Assembly: GCA_013115135.1 (NCBI GenBank)
Contig: JABANP010000169.1
Coordinates: 35,627-99,626 of the forward strand
DNA: 64,000 nt
Reading direction: 5' to 3'
Origin: Perkinsus olseni
Taxonomy: Eukaryota; Perkinsozoa; Perkinsida; Perkinsidae
Part shown: positions 31,700 through 43,031 of the stretch, piece by piece
Layout of the letters: the number at the start of each line of letters is the position of its first letter
Position numbering within the stretch: the stretch's first letter is position 1
Notes under the pieces: model-generated
What the model was told of the DNA's origin: nothing
Database searches by the model: none
Seen by the model: the letters and a program-made list of their open reading frames with translations, nothing else
Made by a program: the position numbers and the translations under genes

Positions 31700-32998
31700 G
31701 CTAGAATATATCTACTTGAGTGACTTTTTTCAAAAAAATTGTTGAATACCATAAAACACGATAATCACTAAATCACAATAGTGGGCTTCGACAAGATACC
31801 ACTGCCGGAGCTACTATAAACAGCAATTCCCGGTCTTTTAACCCACCCAGTAGTACCGAGGCTCCTCTGCAACAGCAGTCGCAGCAGCTCCGTTGAAGAG
31901 GCAGTGATCGCGATAGAAAACAATATATAAAACTACGAGGACGCCGTTGCCATCCAGTGTGAGCGATTGAGAGATAGTCCTCCTCGGGTTGGGCTACATC
32001 GCCGGTTGCACAAGGCCTGTCGTAGGGCCTTTAATTGGGCATGGGGTCAAACAACTCGATGCAGACTGCAAGTCATAAATGGCCATGACACGAGATGTAT
32101 CTTTAGGTTGATTCTGGAACATTATAGAATATAAGATTCCTTCTTAAGAAGCGTCAGAAGGCACTGGACTGTGAGAGTAAGTTTATACAGCGCAACCGTG
32201 CTGAGCCCTTCCTCGAATCATCTTAGCCTTACTCATGCACGTGTCTCGGCACTTTACTCGATAAATTAATACCGCCACCACACCGAGGAAATCGTCCTAT
32301 CGAGAATCACAACTCTCGCCACTTAGTAAGATCGAATCTGCCCCCGCAGTCTTTCGGAAAGACTTTCTCAGAGAATAGCTGTTTGTGTTCTCAGCGGCAC
32401 AGCTTGTAGTGCAAAACTACTTAGCTCGTCTCTACACGGCCCTGGCTCCTGATGAACCAACTGCGCTGAACCAGCGCAGACCAGCGCCTCTGATTCGAAA
32501 TCGATCAGAATGGCGTGCGCCACGTGCGTACGCGAGCGCAAGATCCTCCAGCATTCGTGTAACGCGTGCATTTCCCTTCCTCTCCCAACGCCTGCACTGC
32601 AATGCGCTGTACATCCACTACCTTCTGTCTTCCATGCCTGCTCGCGAGGGCTCGCGTTGCCGAGGCGACGCCGTAGAGTCATGATGCCTGCCAGGTTCAA
32701 TACCGTCCATCTGCCATGTCCAGGCGCTTCCTCCTCTCCCCTTCTCGCCTCGCACTCGAAAAAGCTGTTAGTGGTGCTCCATTGAGTGTCTTGGGTAGGT
32801 CTATGGGGCCATGGCATCCTAGGTCGATCCATGCAAGATACAGAACAGGTTGAGTTTCGGCCTCTTTCAGCCCGTGCCGCCAGCAGCATCGCTGCCTCTC
32901 TTCGCACTCGTGCCGATTTCAACGGCGATTCTGTCCGCGAGAAGGTAGCCGACTCGCAACCCCTTCACGCTTCAACCATGGTCTCGTAGGTTGCAGAG
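31700..32998. other. Intergenic between hydrolase B and phosphoserine aminotransferase
   Basis: Divergent promoter region. Both strands stay open over 32370-32990, but with no recognisable domain; a leader exon of the aminotransferase may lie at its right end (an open stretch ends ...QPLHASTM just before the known exon). A GTATCTTTAGGTTGATT motif is at 32096-32112. Confidence 0.4.
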
Positions 32999-35900
32999 GT
33001 GCACATCCAGACCGCCCCCAAGTACCACGACAAAAGAGTCTTCAACTTTTCCGCCGGCCCAGCTGCTCTCCCCGACGAGGTAGGCCTACCCATCTGTCTC
33101 TATTACTGTCCAGCCACTGCGTCGACGGTCATTGAACGTGCACCTCTTGCGTGGGCAAGCAAGGTGTTTGTTTTTGACATTGTCGTTTGTACAAGCATCC
33201 TGATCAGCTTCTACTATCTGAAGCGAGTTTGAGAGAATCTCTCGTCGTTATGCCTCCACCAGGCCGCTCTTCGGAAACAAAGAACCCAGAAACAAGCGTC
33301 AATCGCGGTTTATCGCCTCTCGATGCTTGTTGCGCATCGGGCCTTCGTTCTGCTCGGTGCTGCTTCTGTTACACCTTTGTCCCGTCGGCACCCCTAGGCT
33401 CTCGGCGTCTTATGCGAGGGAGACAAATCCCTCGGTTGCTGTTGCGATTCTGAGAAATCTGAAATTCTCGAATAAAGTTTGGAGTACTCGCCGAGAGCAT
33501 CATTAGTTCGTGAGAGACGTTGCGAATAGAACTAGTGTTATCAGAGCTTCGAAGTTGCCGTCACCGTATCCTAACCGCGGCAAACTCGGTTTTAAGCAAA
33601 CGCTTCTTGTTGGGGCATGCCTGCCATCGGTGTCCGATACTCTCAGGGAGACAGACGCGCTCTCGCTGATGTTATTGTGCCTTTGCTCAGGTTATGTACG
33701 AAGCCCAGCGTGATTTTTCTAACTATGCTGGCACCGGTATGGGCTTCATGGAGCTCTCCCACCGTGATGTGGAGGGGCCCTTCCAGACGGTAAGCAACTG
33801 ATGGTCATCACTCTGATCACTCTGCCGGGGGGTGGTCAGCTGACGGTGTAGCGTATCTTTGTTCGACGGCGGTCTGTCAACAATGATGTAAATCGCTTTT
33901 TGAGGGGCTTTACATTGGGCAGGGCAGGTGCGCGTCGTGAGTTCATCATCCCAAATCACTGTGTCGCGTATCCATCAGCACCTCTCGGCTCTGTTCATCG
34001 TTGATTTGTGGCAGGTGCTTGCCCAAGCTGAGGATCGTCTCAGGGAGATGTTGCACATCCCGGCTAACTACAAGGTAAGTAGGTTTAGCGCTCGCCCTGA
34101 TGATCGATTTGAGTTGTCGGTCAGATCATGTTCTTGCAAGGAGGCGCTCATGCTCAATTCTCCGGCATACCGCTGAACCTCTTCCGGCCTGAGCTCGGCC
34201 ACAAAGTGAGGAGAAATGCAGTCGCTCGGGATAGAACCCGGGACCTTCGTGCTCTGTTATCATCAGGTGGTCGAGTATATCGACACTGGATATTGGGGCC
34301 AGCGTAGCCTCGGTGAATGCGCTAGAATGATCGGCCAAGACAAAATCAAGGTCATCAATAAGGAGTTCAACGCCAGCCTTCCTGCGAACGTCAGAGGCCT
34401 CCCAGGTGAGCAAGGGGGGTAATCGAAAGGTCTCCGGTTCGAATCCCAGAGCTGTGGTAATCGTTAAATCAAAAACTGATTCGAATTCGGTCGTCCTGAT
34501 ATATCTGTCGTATGGGAGGGGAAAGTTGCGGTTTTTGTGATATGGCCAACTCGTTCAGTAGAGGCCCTGGTCGTGCTATGCTTGGCCGAACAGGGGTTCA
34601 ATATTTTCACCGACTTTGTGTAAAGCTGCTCTTCGGGGTCATTTCGATGCCGAGCCATAAGATTTGGATGATCTTGGGATGAGGTTATGCGTTGTTTATT
34701 TACCGCAGACTGTTGGTCGAGTTGATTGCTTTTCGAATGGTATCTGGAGGTTGAGCGTGGATGATTCAAAACAGCTCGGGTAGATGACCATTGCTTATCA
34801 GGATACTCCGATCTCGACCTAAGCACCCCAGCCTCGGAAGTCTCTTTTACTCACTTCACCGCCAACGAGACGATGGAAGGTCTCGAGTACCTAGATGACA
34901 GCATGGCTGCAGCATTGAAGGAGTCTGGTCGGGATGTGGTCATCGATATGACCAGCACTCTCCTCTCCAGGCCAGTCAACGTTGAGAAGTAGGCAAAGCC
35001 CAACCAGGCGCGCATTCGTCCGTTAGCTTGCGACGGTTTTGACAGAGGTTGAAGATTTCTTACTGAAATTTATTATTTTTGATTATATTATTTATTATAT
35101 TTTATACAACAGTAATAAACAGTATCGTATTATTACTTGGTGATAATATTAGTTATTTGCTTGGTGGCTAATCCTGTTGTACTAATTGTCGTATCTGCTT
35201 TGAAGCGGACTGAAGAATTGCATGCGACCACACGCACGCAATGATCGAAAAGGGAGACAATACCCTCCGCTCGCTCCGCAATTGAGAGATGGGTGATTAA
35301 GCTAGAGCTTCTCCTCTGCATGTTGATGGTTGTCAGTCTCTCCTGCTTGTTGTCAGCTACGGCGTTATCTACGCTTCGGGCGGTAAGAATCTTGGCCCAG
35401 CTGGCGTCTGTCTTGCCATCGTCAGAGAGGATCTTATTAGGCCGGTGGGTGATGCGAAAAGGGGACCGCTGGCGACGGCCTATCTTCATCGAGAATATAA
35501 GAATATCTTTACATGGATGAAATAGCAGTATGAAAGATAGTAATTTCAATGAGATGATAATAATTCGGTATATTATGAAGTTGAATGATTTTGTATCGTT
35601 CATGCGGGGCTGTAGGTGACGCCATATGGTTTCTCCTTTATTTCTACTTACCTTTATTATAAGACCTTACCTAGACATAGATAATGTTGATGAAATATTG
35701 ATGAAAAAAGTTACGTAAATCATTTCAGTGATGGAATAATAATAAAGTCTTTTATGGACGCATGGGGTATTACAATCTCCATGTGTTCACTTGGAAGTAT
35801 GTCGTAGGTTTTAGCGCACGCCATTTCGATCGATTATGGTAAAATGTTCTTGTCCTTCTGCTTCAGAGTTCCCCACCGTATGTTTGTCCATCATTCATTG

Positions 35901-36593
35901 ACTTTCACATCCAGTCAACCTCGACACCGCTGTGCAGTCTGTACAACACTCCGCCCACCTTCGCCATCTACATGGTCAATCTCGTCCTTGGCTACTATCA
36001 GAAGGCCTATGGTCCGAGCGATACGTTGGCCAATGTTCAGAAGAAGGCTATGTAGGAGAAGTGGAGGGACCGGGGATCGAACCTGCGTATGTTTTCAGTC
36101 GACGAGCTGCGCAGGTTTGGGGCACGGTAGATCGCTCTAATGGCTTCTACACGGTAATATCGGCCACTGTTCACCTCCGCCGTCTCTCTACTGTCTGCTT
36201 TGGCTCCGTTTCTATGGTGGTCCAAGTTGCATTTTTACGGTACGTGCAGCAGTATGTTCTCAGAGCCCGGTTCGCCCCGCTGATCGCAGCCGCATGTCGG
36301 TCTGTTTGAGGGCCCGTGGTGAGGACAGGTCTTTGGAGGACCGCTTCGTAGCGGAGGTGGGATGGGCAATTTCGTGGCGCGCGACATTGTTGGTGATTTA
36401 GGCTGAGGATGCTGGCCTGTTTCAACTGCAAGGCAACAAGATAACAGGAGGACTTCGCGTTACGCTGTACGATTGTTGCTGCAGGGATTCGAACCAAGGA
36501 CTTTTCGATTACCGTAGATACAACGGTGTCAAGGACGAGGCCGTCAACGCTGCTTGCAAATTTATGGAAGACTTTGCCAGACGCTATCATTAG
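32999..36593 (+). CDS. serC: Phosphoserine aminotransferase
   Basis: PLP enzyme of serine synthesis that converts 3-phosphohydroxypyruvate to phosphoserine. Exons: about 32999-33079 (FNFSAGPAALPDE), 33691-33789 (NYAGTGMGFMELSHR), 34015-34074, 34125-34205 (FLQGGAHAQFSGIPLNL), 34267-34405 (VEYIDTGYWGQRSLGEC), 34832-34988 (THFTANETMEGLEY, DMTSTLLSRPV), 35357-35444 (YGVIYASGGKNLGPAGV, containing the PLP lysine of family motif Y.....KN.GPAG), 35938-36051 (SLYNTPPTFAIYMVNLVLG), 36099-36153 (VDRSNGFYT), 36290-36356, 36402-36466 and 36518-36593 (EAVNAACKFMEDFARRYH). The initiation codon is not certain, and a short segment before SLYNTPP may be missed. Four of its introns contain tRNA 3' halves. Confidence 0.92.
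34206..34266 (+). other. 61-nt intron with antisense tRNA 3' half (Ile-like)
   Basis: GTGAGGAGAAATGC...ATCATCAG. On the minus strand: loop CTGATGA (GAT), T arm CCGGG-TTCTATC-CCGAG, acceptor CGACTGC, A, TTT. Between GHK and VVEYIDTGYW of phosphoserine aminotransferase. Confidence 0.78.
34406..34831 (+). other. Intron beginning with a sense tRNA 3' half
   Basis: The first 54 nt carry GGTAA, stem TCGAA, variable AGGTC and T arm TCCGG-TTCGAAT-CCCAG, just inside donor GTGAGC. The remaining 370 nt show no further feature. Confidence 0.7.
36052..36098 (+). other. 47-nt intron made of a tRNA-Phe 3' half, antisense
   Basis: GTAGGAGAAGTGG...TATGTTTTCAG. On the minus strand it starts exactly at C32-U33 of loop CTGAAAA (GAA, Phe), with T arm GCAGG-TTCGATC-CCCGG, acceptor TCCCTCC and discriminator A. 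Only this acceptor keeps the flanking aminotransferase exons in frame. Confidence 0.86.
36467..36517 (+). other. 51-nt intron made of a tRNA-Arg 3' half, antisense
   Basis: GTACGATTG...ACCGTAG. On the minus strand: loop CTACGGT (ACG, Arg), T arm TTGG-TTCGAAT-CCCTG, acceptor CAGCAAC, A. It splits GGLRVTL from YNGVKDEAV in the last part of phosphoserine aminotransferase. Confidence 0.86.
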
Positions 36594-37819
36594 GCCAGGG
36601 TACAGGGCGTTAGGCGTTAGGATCCCTCGACAGGCCCCTTTTTCCCGGCAGGTATCGTCTTTTGGTCCGCAGTACATACGTTTTGCTAAATCGATCGCTT
36701 GATCGATTTGTCATCGCCGTTGAGTCAATCAGGCCAGACCCCCTTGATAGACTCTTTCGGCCGATCTCAATTCTGTCCACTCTTATTAATTTCTCTTATC
36801 AAATTTTCTCTACGTCGTCGTCATCGTCGAATCCCCTGGCAATCATCAGTGGATAAACCCTTCAATTCTGGCATTTTTTACAGTCCAAAAGCCACACTTG
36901 GAGGTCACTCAGGTGAGACACGTGATAATCGATCAACTGGGCGCAGCGAAAAGTGTTGATCGGTGTAATGCTGTTTCAGGTTCTTCATACATATCTGTCA
37001 TTACCCTGTCAAATGAGTCCGAAGATTCAACAATCGTGGATCGGATAATTTCGCATCGCGGCAGTTTGTATATCATGACCGATTGATCGGGCCAGATCCC
37101 CTCGTTTGATCGGTTTGTTGCGCGAGGAAATTTTCCGAGGTTCTATGGTTGATAATCTGTACGGCTCTGAGTCGCGAGAAGTACCCTTAGGGTACTCATC
37201 TTGCAATCTTGTCACCACTTGTTCTCCCTTAATGGGCTGTTTTTGGCTGTCAAGAGAAGCTGGTTTGGTTGCGTTTGTTAATGTTGATGGATAGGCGTCC
37301 TTCTGGGATTGAACCCGGTATCAGACGAAGCGCAATCCAGCGCTCCACCAGTTGCGCTGCAAGATCTGTGAGAGATCGGATTCCACGCTCACCAGCGTCC
37401 GCTGCGGGGTTAGCGATAAATAGTGTCTACTATGATTCTCTGGTGAATGCCTGCCCATCTATCGGTTTTGCTACATCACCATCAACACTCGGCAGACCAT
37501 CACCCTCATCAGGTGAGAATGATAGCGATTATGTTCTCGAAGGACGCCTCTCATCAGGCCATCAGGAGCAACTCGGTCGAGAGAACCATGTAATAGCGGG
37601 GAAATTGCTGACGTGAATCGGTCGCTTTGGGACGAAGAAAAGATGAGAATTTCCGAATTGTATTTGCGGTGAATTTACGAAGGCCTCTAGGGTTGGCCAG
37701 CGTTCACGAGAAGCGACGAGAGAGCCGATGAGTTGTGGGTATCTAGGTCAGCGCTGGCTCAGCGGCATAACCTGATCGACGATGCAGCTCGAGGGTCATG
37801 CTTCGCGAACGCCCAAGGG
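36594..37819 (+). other. Region between serC and the proline-rich cluster
   Basis: No confident exon. Around 37287-37370 a decayed tRNA-like sequence lies on the minus strand (A box AGCGCAACTGG, T arm CCGGG-TTCAATC-CCAGA) whose stems no longer pair. Several GATCGATCA/TTGATCGG words recur between 36680 and 37100. Confidence 0.4.
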
Positions 37820-37981
37820 ATTCCTGGATTGCCGGGCTCGGGTTCCTTTGGGATGCCGGGGCAACCGCCTGTAACGGGGATGATGCCACCGCCACAACAA
37901 CAGCAACAACAGCAGCAGCAACCGACTGGTATTCTCGGGCGGATTACTCACACAGATTCTGATGCAGAAGAAATGGATTGA
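37820..37981 (+). CDS. Proline/glutamine-rich protein P1, C-terminal exon
   Basis: The last exon reads IPGLPGSGSFGMPGQPPV, then MMPPP, nine glutamines, and ends ITHTDSDAEEMD with TGA. Upstream exons are not identified. The acidic DSD tail and proline-rich body match two neighbours at 38.3-38.8 and 39.1-39.7 kb, so these look like tandem relatives. Function unknown. Confidence 0.5.
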   Translation: MPGLPGSGSFGMPGQPPVTGMMPPPQQQQQQQQQPTGILGRITHTDSDAEEMD

Positions 37982-38269
37982 GCGTTTAAGTGGGAGATTT
38001 TACCCTTACTCACCATAAGCGTAACTGATTTTAGACGCACATCCCCGTGGAAAACATATCGAGATACTTTTCCGAAAATAGTATAACTATTTCTGCTCGG
38101 GGGATTGAGTACTCCCAAGGTGCAAGGCACTAGTTTGTAATACTACAGTGATCGGCTGAAGGGCTGTCAGAAGCTCTTCTCGACCTTTCGGACGCTGTAA
38201 TCGCACCCCAGTAGACTCCGGCTCACGACCGTGAATGAACTCAGCAATGGGAAGTTCTTACAGCGGTGC

Positions 38270-38761
38270 TGCGGCCTGGGCATGGGATCGTCGACAGTTT
38301 GGGTGCTGCTCGGCTGCGAGGTACGGTGATGCCTGCTCCGCCAGCAGGAGCGCCGCAGACCTACCCTACTGTTCCGCCGACAGCTGCGAATCCTCCGTCG
38401 GACAACAATCACAAGGCGCCGGATGATATAGGGTGAGATATGGACGTGCCGGGGTTTGAACCCGGGGCCTTCTGCATGCAAAGCAGACGTGATACCACTA
38501 CACCACACGCCCGATGAAGAATATCGGCATCATTTGACCGCCCACCAGATACGATGCTGCATCAGCGAGGTCGGCAAACCGAGTTTCCTTCCTCGTACTA
38601 GGTGCTGCGGCTTCCCTTGGAGCTTTGATAGGGCTATGGCTCCGAGGGTGGGTTCGCGATCACGAGATCGCTCTCATGCGCATGATGACTTCTCAGAGGT
38701 GGTGGCAGCGGTCGTGATGACTCCGACAGCGACATGGAAAGTAACTGCTCCTGAGTGTGCC
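38270..38761 (+). CDS. Proline-rich protein P2 with one hydrophobic segment
   Basis: Exons seen: MPAPPAGAPQTYPTVPPTAA...NNHKAPDD (38327-38432), GAAASLGALIGLWLR (about 38601-38645, a glycine/alanine membrane segment) and a last exon ending DDSDSDMESNCS with a stop near 38750. Intron 38433-38600 contains an intact tRNA-Ala gene in antisense. The shared layout with P3 (proline-rich, GxAAxxGxLxGxWL helix, DSDSDM tail) supports a real family. I do not recognise it. Confidence 0.52.
38441..38512 (-). tRNA. tRNA-Ala(TGC), inside a P2 intron
   Basis: A 72-nt intact cloverleaf: acceptor GGGCGTG/CACGTCC with one wobble, anticodon stem TCTGC/GCAGA around TTTGCAT (TGC), T arm CCGGG-TTCAAAC-CCCGG, discriminator A. 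Its 3' end lies eight bases after the intron donor GTGAGATA. It is antisense to the host gene. Confidence 0.95.
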
Positions 38762-39079
38762 CGAACGTTGTGACTTATTCTCGCAATAAATGATTGTTGT
38801 GTTCACATGAGGGTTATCACTCTACCAAGGATGACTGTTTCGCTCTGGCTACGTGGACTGGTTTGAAGGGGGTGATGGTTGCGCATTTAGTGTGATGCTG
38901 GAGTCGCTCTTGTCTTTTCCCTTTGGTCATCTCATCAGCGGGATGCTCCATCATCACGGCCAAACGGTAGGGCACTGCGTGCCCTGTCCCCGACTTCTCT
39001 TCCAGTCAGTTAAGTGCCTTCTCGCTTCGCTCGGTGGAGGCCAGCGGGGATGGGGACGCTAAAGCCTCTGTTGAGTAGG

Positions 39080-39719
39080 TCTGCTGAGGTCCCAGGTTGA
39101 TACCTACTCAACCTGGGACTCCCAGCACAGTCGCCATACACTGTGAACTAACAGGTCATCGTTCGCGGGTGGGATGCTACCCCCTCCCCCACCGGGGCCT
39201 CCACCGGGAGTAGGCCTACCACAGCCGCCACAGTCGGGTTTCGGGCCACAAGGTGGGTGCCTTCTACACGCCCTACATCACACTCAGATGGTATCTCTTG
39301 ATGACCGAATTGGTCAGGTTTCGGCCCCCCACCTCCATCATCAACGCTCCCACCTGGGGTCCCTCCTCCCCCTCCTCCAAGCGGGCTGGGTTCTGGTGTG
39401 CAGCAGCCCATCAACGCCTACGGGCCAACCTCCGCTGAGCCACCGAGTGTCAGAGTCAGCGGCGATGCGTACTGCGGGCGGCTGACTGACCAGGCCTCTC
39501 GCCACTGAGGATGGTAGGTACGCCAACGAGGCCAACAGAGCAGCAGAACGGATATCCATGCTGGTCCTGGGAGGCGCTGCTGCCTGTGGCACTCTAGCAG
39601 GCATGTGGTTGGCCAAGTGAGACTGTGAAATGGACTTATAGATGATGATCTCGGCCCTCAGGCCCGGAGGTGCTGCTGGTGGTGATTCTGACTCCGACAT
39701 GGACTCCGATAACGACTAA
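39080..39719 (+). CDS. Proline-rich protein P3 with one hydrophobic segment
   Basis: Exons seen: MLPPPPPGPPPGVGLPQPP (39176-39251); GFGPPPPSSTLPPGVPPPPPP... (from about 39321); an exon with ISMLVLGGAAACGTLAGMWL (a membrane helix, about 39556-39617); and the last exon PGGAAGGDSDSDMDSDND with TAA (39717-39719), followed at once by an AATAAA-like signal. The start is uncertain. It resembles P2 in all three parts. A small single-pass protein with a polyproline N-terminus and acidic tail; role unknown. Confidence 0.52.
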
Positions 39720-39827
39720 TAAAGCATGTATTTCGTGGCATGGATTGTCATTTTCTGTCACTGGATGGCTTTGAGTTGCTCTTGTGGGGGCTCCTGCGGA
39801 ATGTGTATTCAAACTCTCGCAGTTGTG

Positions 39828-42661
39828 ATGCAAGGTGTAGTCACTGCCACCCACAATCACTTCAATTCCCCATCAGAACCTAGAGCACTGGGGAACGAGA
39901 TTGATGGCAGCGGGAGCCTGGATGATTTCACCGAACTAGCGCCTTTGGGGGAGGGAGCCTACTCCTCAGTGTAAATTACCATAAACGAGAATTGGGTTTC
40001 TATTGGGACACCCGTCAGGTATAAAGTCTTGCGAAAGTCAGACCGCAAGGTATACGCGTTGAAGAAGGTTAAACTGCCGAGCCTGTCGGAGAAGGAGAGG
40101 CAGAACTCGTTGAATGAAGTTCGGTTGCTGGCGAGCATCAAGCACGAGTCAGTTATTGCGTAAGCCAGGGTGAATATAGCCGGATGGCGGGATCGAACCG
40201 CCGACCTTCAGTTTACAAGACTGACGCTCTACCACTAAGCTAAACCGGCTTGAAATTCGTCCGTGCCATCCGCCGGCACGTCCGTATACTCTCTTTCATC
40301 GGTTCCTCCATCAGTTACAAGGAAGCCTTCTTCGATGATCGGGCCCATCAGCTCTGCATAGTTACCGAGTACGCTGATGGCGGTGATCTCTTTCAAAAAA
40401 TTGTAACCAAACAAATCCCGGATCATTGGCTGCTCACTCCCACCGGTACTGTAGGTGCAGCATCAAAAATCGCGGGTGTACATGAGGGAGCAGGATGTCT
40501 GGCGCATTTTCATCGGCATGTGCTACGGTCTCAAGGTAGGGAGCTCGCGGCGAGGCCCACGCCATTCGGAGTGGTCTTTAGGCGCTTCACGACTTGAAGA
40601 TCCTCCACAGAGATTTGAAGAGCGCCAACGTCTTCTTAACTCGCACTGGCGATGTTAAACTCGGGGACTTCAACGTCTCCAAGGTTGCCAAGCGTGGCCT
40701 GCTCTACACACAGACCGGGACCCCCTACTATGCCAGCCCAGAAGTGGGCTCAGCCAGGCCCTTCAAGCCGCTATAGTGGTTTCTGGTAGGTATGGAAGGA
40801 CATGCCGTATGACATCAAGAGCGACATCTGGTCACTGGGGTGCGTACTGTACGAGATGGTCGCCCTCCGGCCTCCTTTCCGGTGAGACAGCGGCCTCCTC
40901 GACACAGTTAGTGAGGCTTGTGCCACGTTAGGGCCGACGATATGGAAGGTCTATACCGGAGAGTCCTTCGAGGAGTCTTCCCCCGCATACCCCCATGCTT
41001 CAGCCCCGACCTCACACAGGTGACACGCCTACCTACGCCCGGGCCCTTTGGACTAAACGGCTCAGGTTATCAGCATGCTACTGATAGTGAACCCTCACCA
41101 CCGACCAACCATCCCTCAACTGCTGCATCAGCCCGTCATGCAACGTCGAATAAGAGAGATCCACAATGTAGCTGCCACGGCATCTCGTTCCGGTCGACAA
41201 GGGCGTGCAGGTGCGCAACCCGTCGGTGATGGAGGGAGATTCTGGCGGCGGTGGCCTGTTGAGCACCATCAAGCTTCCCAAGAATGCTAGCGCCACAGAT
41301 CTTGCAAAGTAACCGGCCTCGCTGGTCTCCGCGAGGACAATCAGCTTAGCCCAGTGTCGATTGGAAAGCCGGCATCCTATTGGTTGTAACGCCGCCTTCT
41401 TCGTAGTATAATGCCGAAGCCTCGCTACGGAGACGACAGGCCAGTGGAAGAGAGTGCGAGCTACGTCCCGCAGCAGCCCACAGCAGCAGCTGCGTCCGTG
41501 GCCCCCTGTGCTCCAAATGAATACTGAATCATTCTCAATTTAGATTTCAACCTCCCCGCAACACCCCTCCGTCGCGCAAAGGAGCGGAAGAAGTTCCACA
41601 GCAGACTAACCAGCATTCCACCCAAGCGCCGGAGCCTCATCGCTTCGAGGGGTGCCCGCTGTCGCCCATCAAAGAGAGCAGCAGCGGCGATCTGGCCGGC
41701 GGGTGAGAGCAGTGACCACGGCTCTTGTGACTTTCTATGTAGCTCATGTAGACCTCGACCGAACCCAAACGCCCTCCTCCACGAGTTGGACGATGCGCTC
41801 GATCGTTTACAACAAGAGCAGCAACAGATCAATGAGCGTCGTCGGCAGCCGCCGCAGCACGAGAGAGGAAATCAGAAGCAGGGTGGTGCATACCGACAGC
41901 TCGTTGGGAACCCTCCCGCGATCTATAACGAGTATTGTGCAAACGTGAATAACAGGTATGAGAAGCACAGATAGCTAGTTCACTTCGATACATCACAGAT
42001 ACTACCTACAAGGGTCGGGTGCGGCACGGAGGGAGGCTGGTAGGCGAGTCGGCAGCGCGGTCTCCAAGAGAGTAAGCAGCTGTTCGACATGCTGGAATGG
42101 TCTAGTTGGTTATGACGATCGCCTCACACGCGATAGGTCCCGAGTTCGATTCTCGGTTCCAGTATATTGGTCTATTTCAGTCTGCCGGCTCCAGCTACCA
42201 ACGTCGACCTCTCCAATACGGCGCTGGCAGACACTACTACGGCGCCTCTCCCAACGCCCGCGTCCCCAGCAGGCCTATCCACGGTAAGCTTTCCGGGTAT
42301 ACTGGACATCCATATTCTCGAGTTCAGGCTCGAACGTCGTCCATTCCAGCGGTGCTCCGCCGCAGCAGTACGGCGTCAACCGGAGAGGAGGACCAACCTC
42401 TAGGGGAAGTGAGGAACAACTCTCAAGCAGACTCACTGCCCGCCTGGATAGTATCTTCTAACCTCATCATGTGCCATCTCAGGTCCACCACAAGGCCTGC
42501 CGCAAATCCACGGTCATCATGCCGCGTACCCTGGAGGTGATGCTGCTGCAACCCATCGGCCATCCTCCCTCTTCCCGTCAGGTATTCGGTACGGTGGAGG
42601 CGGAGGGGCCTATGCTGCATACCATCACGGAGGTCACCACCATCAGAGGGCCCCTAGGTAA
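39828..42661 (+). CDS. NEK-like serine/threonine protein kinase
   Basis: NIMA-related kinases act in mitosis and cilium control. Start taken at 39828 (MQGVVTATH), tentative. The kinase domain is spread over short exons: [12 protein letters not shown] (glycine loop), VYALKKVKL (lysine), [17 protein letters not shown], then 40315 on [28 protein letters not shown], 40461-40535 [13 protein letters not shown], 40582 on [13 protein letters not shown] (catalytic loop), [10 protein letters not shown] (DFN where DFG is usual), GTPYYASPE, then [24 protein letters not shown] and [10 protein letters not shown]. The tail has glutamine-rich coiled coil ([18 protein letters not shown]) and ends with G/Y/H-rich sequence before TAA at 42659-42661. 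Introns hold intact tRNA-Thr and tRNA-Val genes. DFN in place of DFG is worth noting. Confidence 0.87.
40178..40249 (-). tRNA. tRNA-Thr(TGT), inside a kinase intron
   Basis: A 72-nt cloverleaf antisense to the kinase gene, in intron 40160-40314. D arm TAGCTTAGTGGTAGAGC, anticodon loop CTTGTAA (TGT), variable AGGTC, T arm GGCGG-TTCGATC-CCGCC, discriminator T as in many eukaryotic Thr(TGT) tRNAs. One acceptor pair (6:67) is T-T; otherwise intact. Confidence 0.9.
42091..42164 (+). tRNA. tRNA-Val(CAC), inside a kinase intron
   Basis: A 74-nt cloverleaf in the same sense as the kinase. Acceptor GCTGGAA/TTCCAGT with one wobble, A box TGGTCTAGTTGG, anticodon stem ATCGC/GCGAT around CTCACAC (CAC), T arm CCGAG-TTCGATT-CTCGG, discriminator A. 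The intron begins about 18 nt upstream (GTAAGCAGC after AAGAGA) and ends at TTTCAG before SAGSSYQRR. Confidence 0.94.
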
Positions 42662-43031
42662 ATAACACCGCATTTGCTTCCCTTAAACGTTTTCTTGTCA
42701 GTGGTTCGCGTCGTGTTCTGCCGACACCCTCCCATCTCGGAGTCGGCAGTATCGCCCTCCTGCAGAATAATATAGGCAGACCCAGAGTGAGAGGCCCCCT
42801 AGTACAGGGTGCTTCCGAACAGTTCCTCCGTTCAGGTGTAGTCCAGTCGCCATCATCAGCATGCACGATTTTTGTCTGTTCCTCCGTTGTCCGATTCCCT
42901 TGCCTCGCGTTCGAGTCTTTCCCATCAACTTCAATAAACGCAACAACGAACACCTCCGAGAAACACTTAAATTCACACAACTTCAAAATATTCTCATCAT
43001 CAATCATCCTCACCTCGATAACCCCTCCCCA

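Noticed and set aside
32368..32922. A 184-residue minus-strand open frame upstream of serC
   Set aside because: Composition is not protein-like, and plus-strand frames are also open; probably GC-driven.
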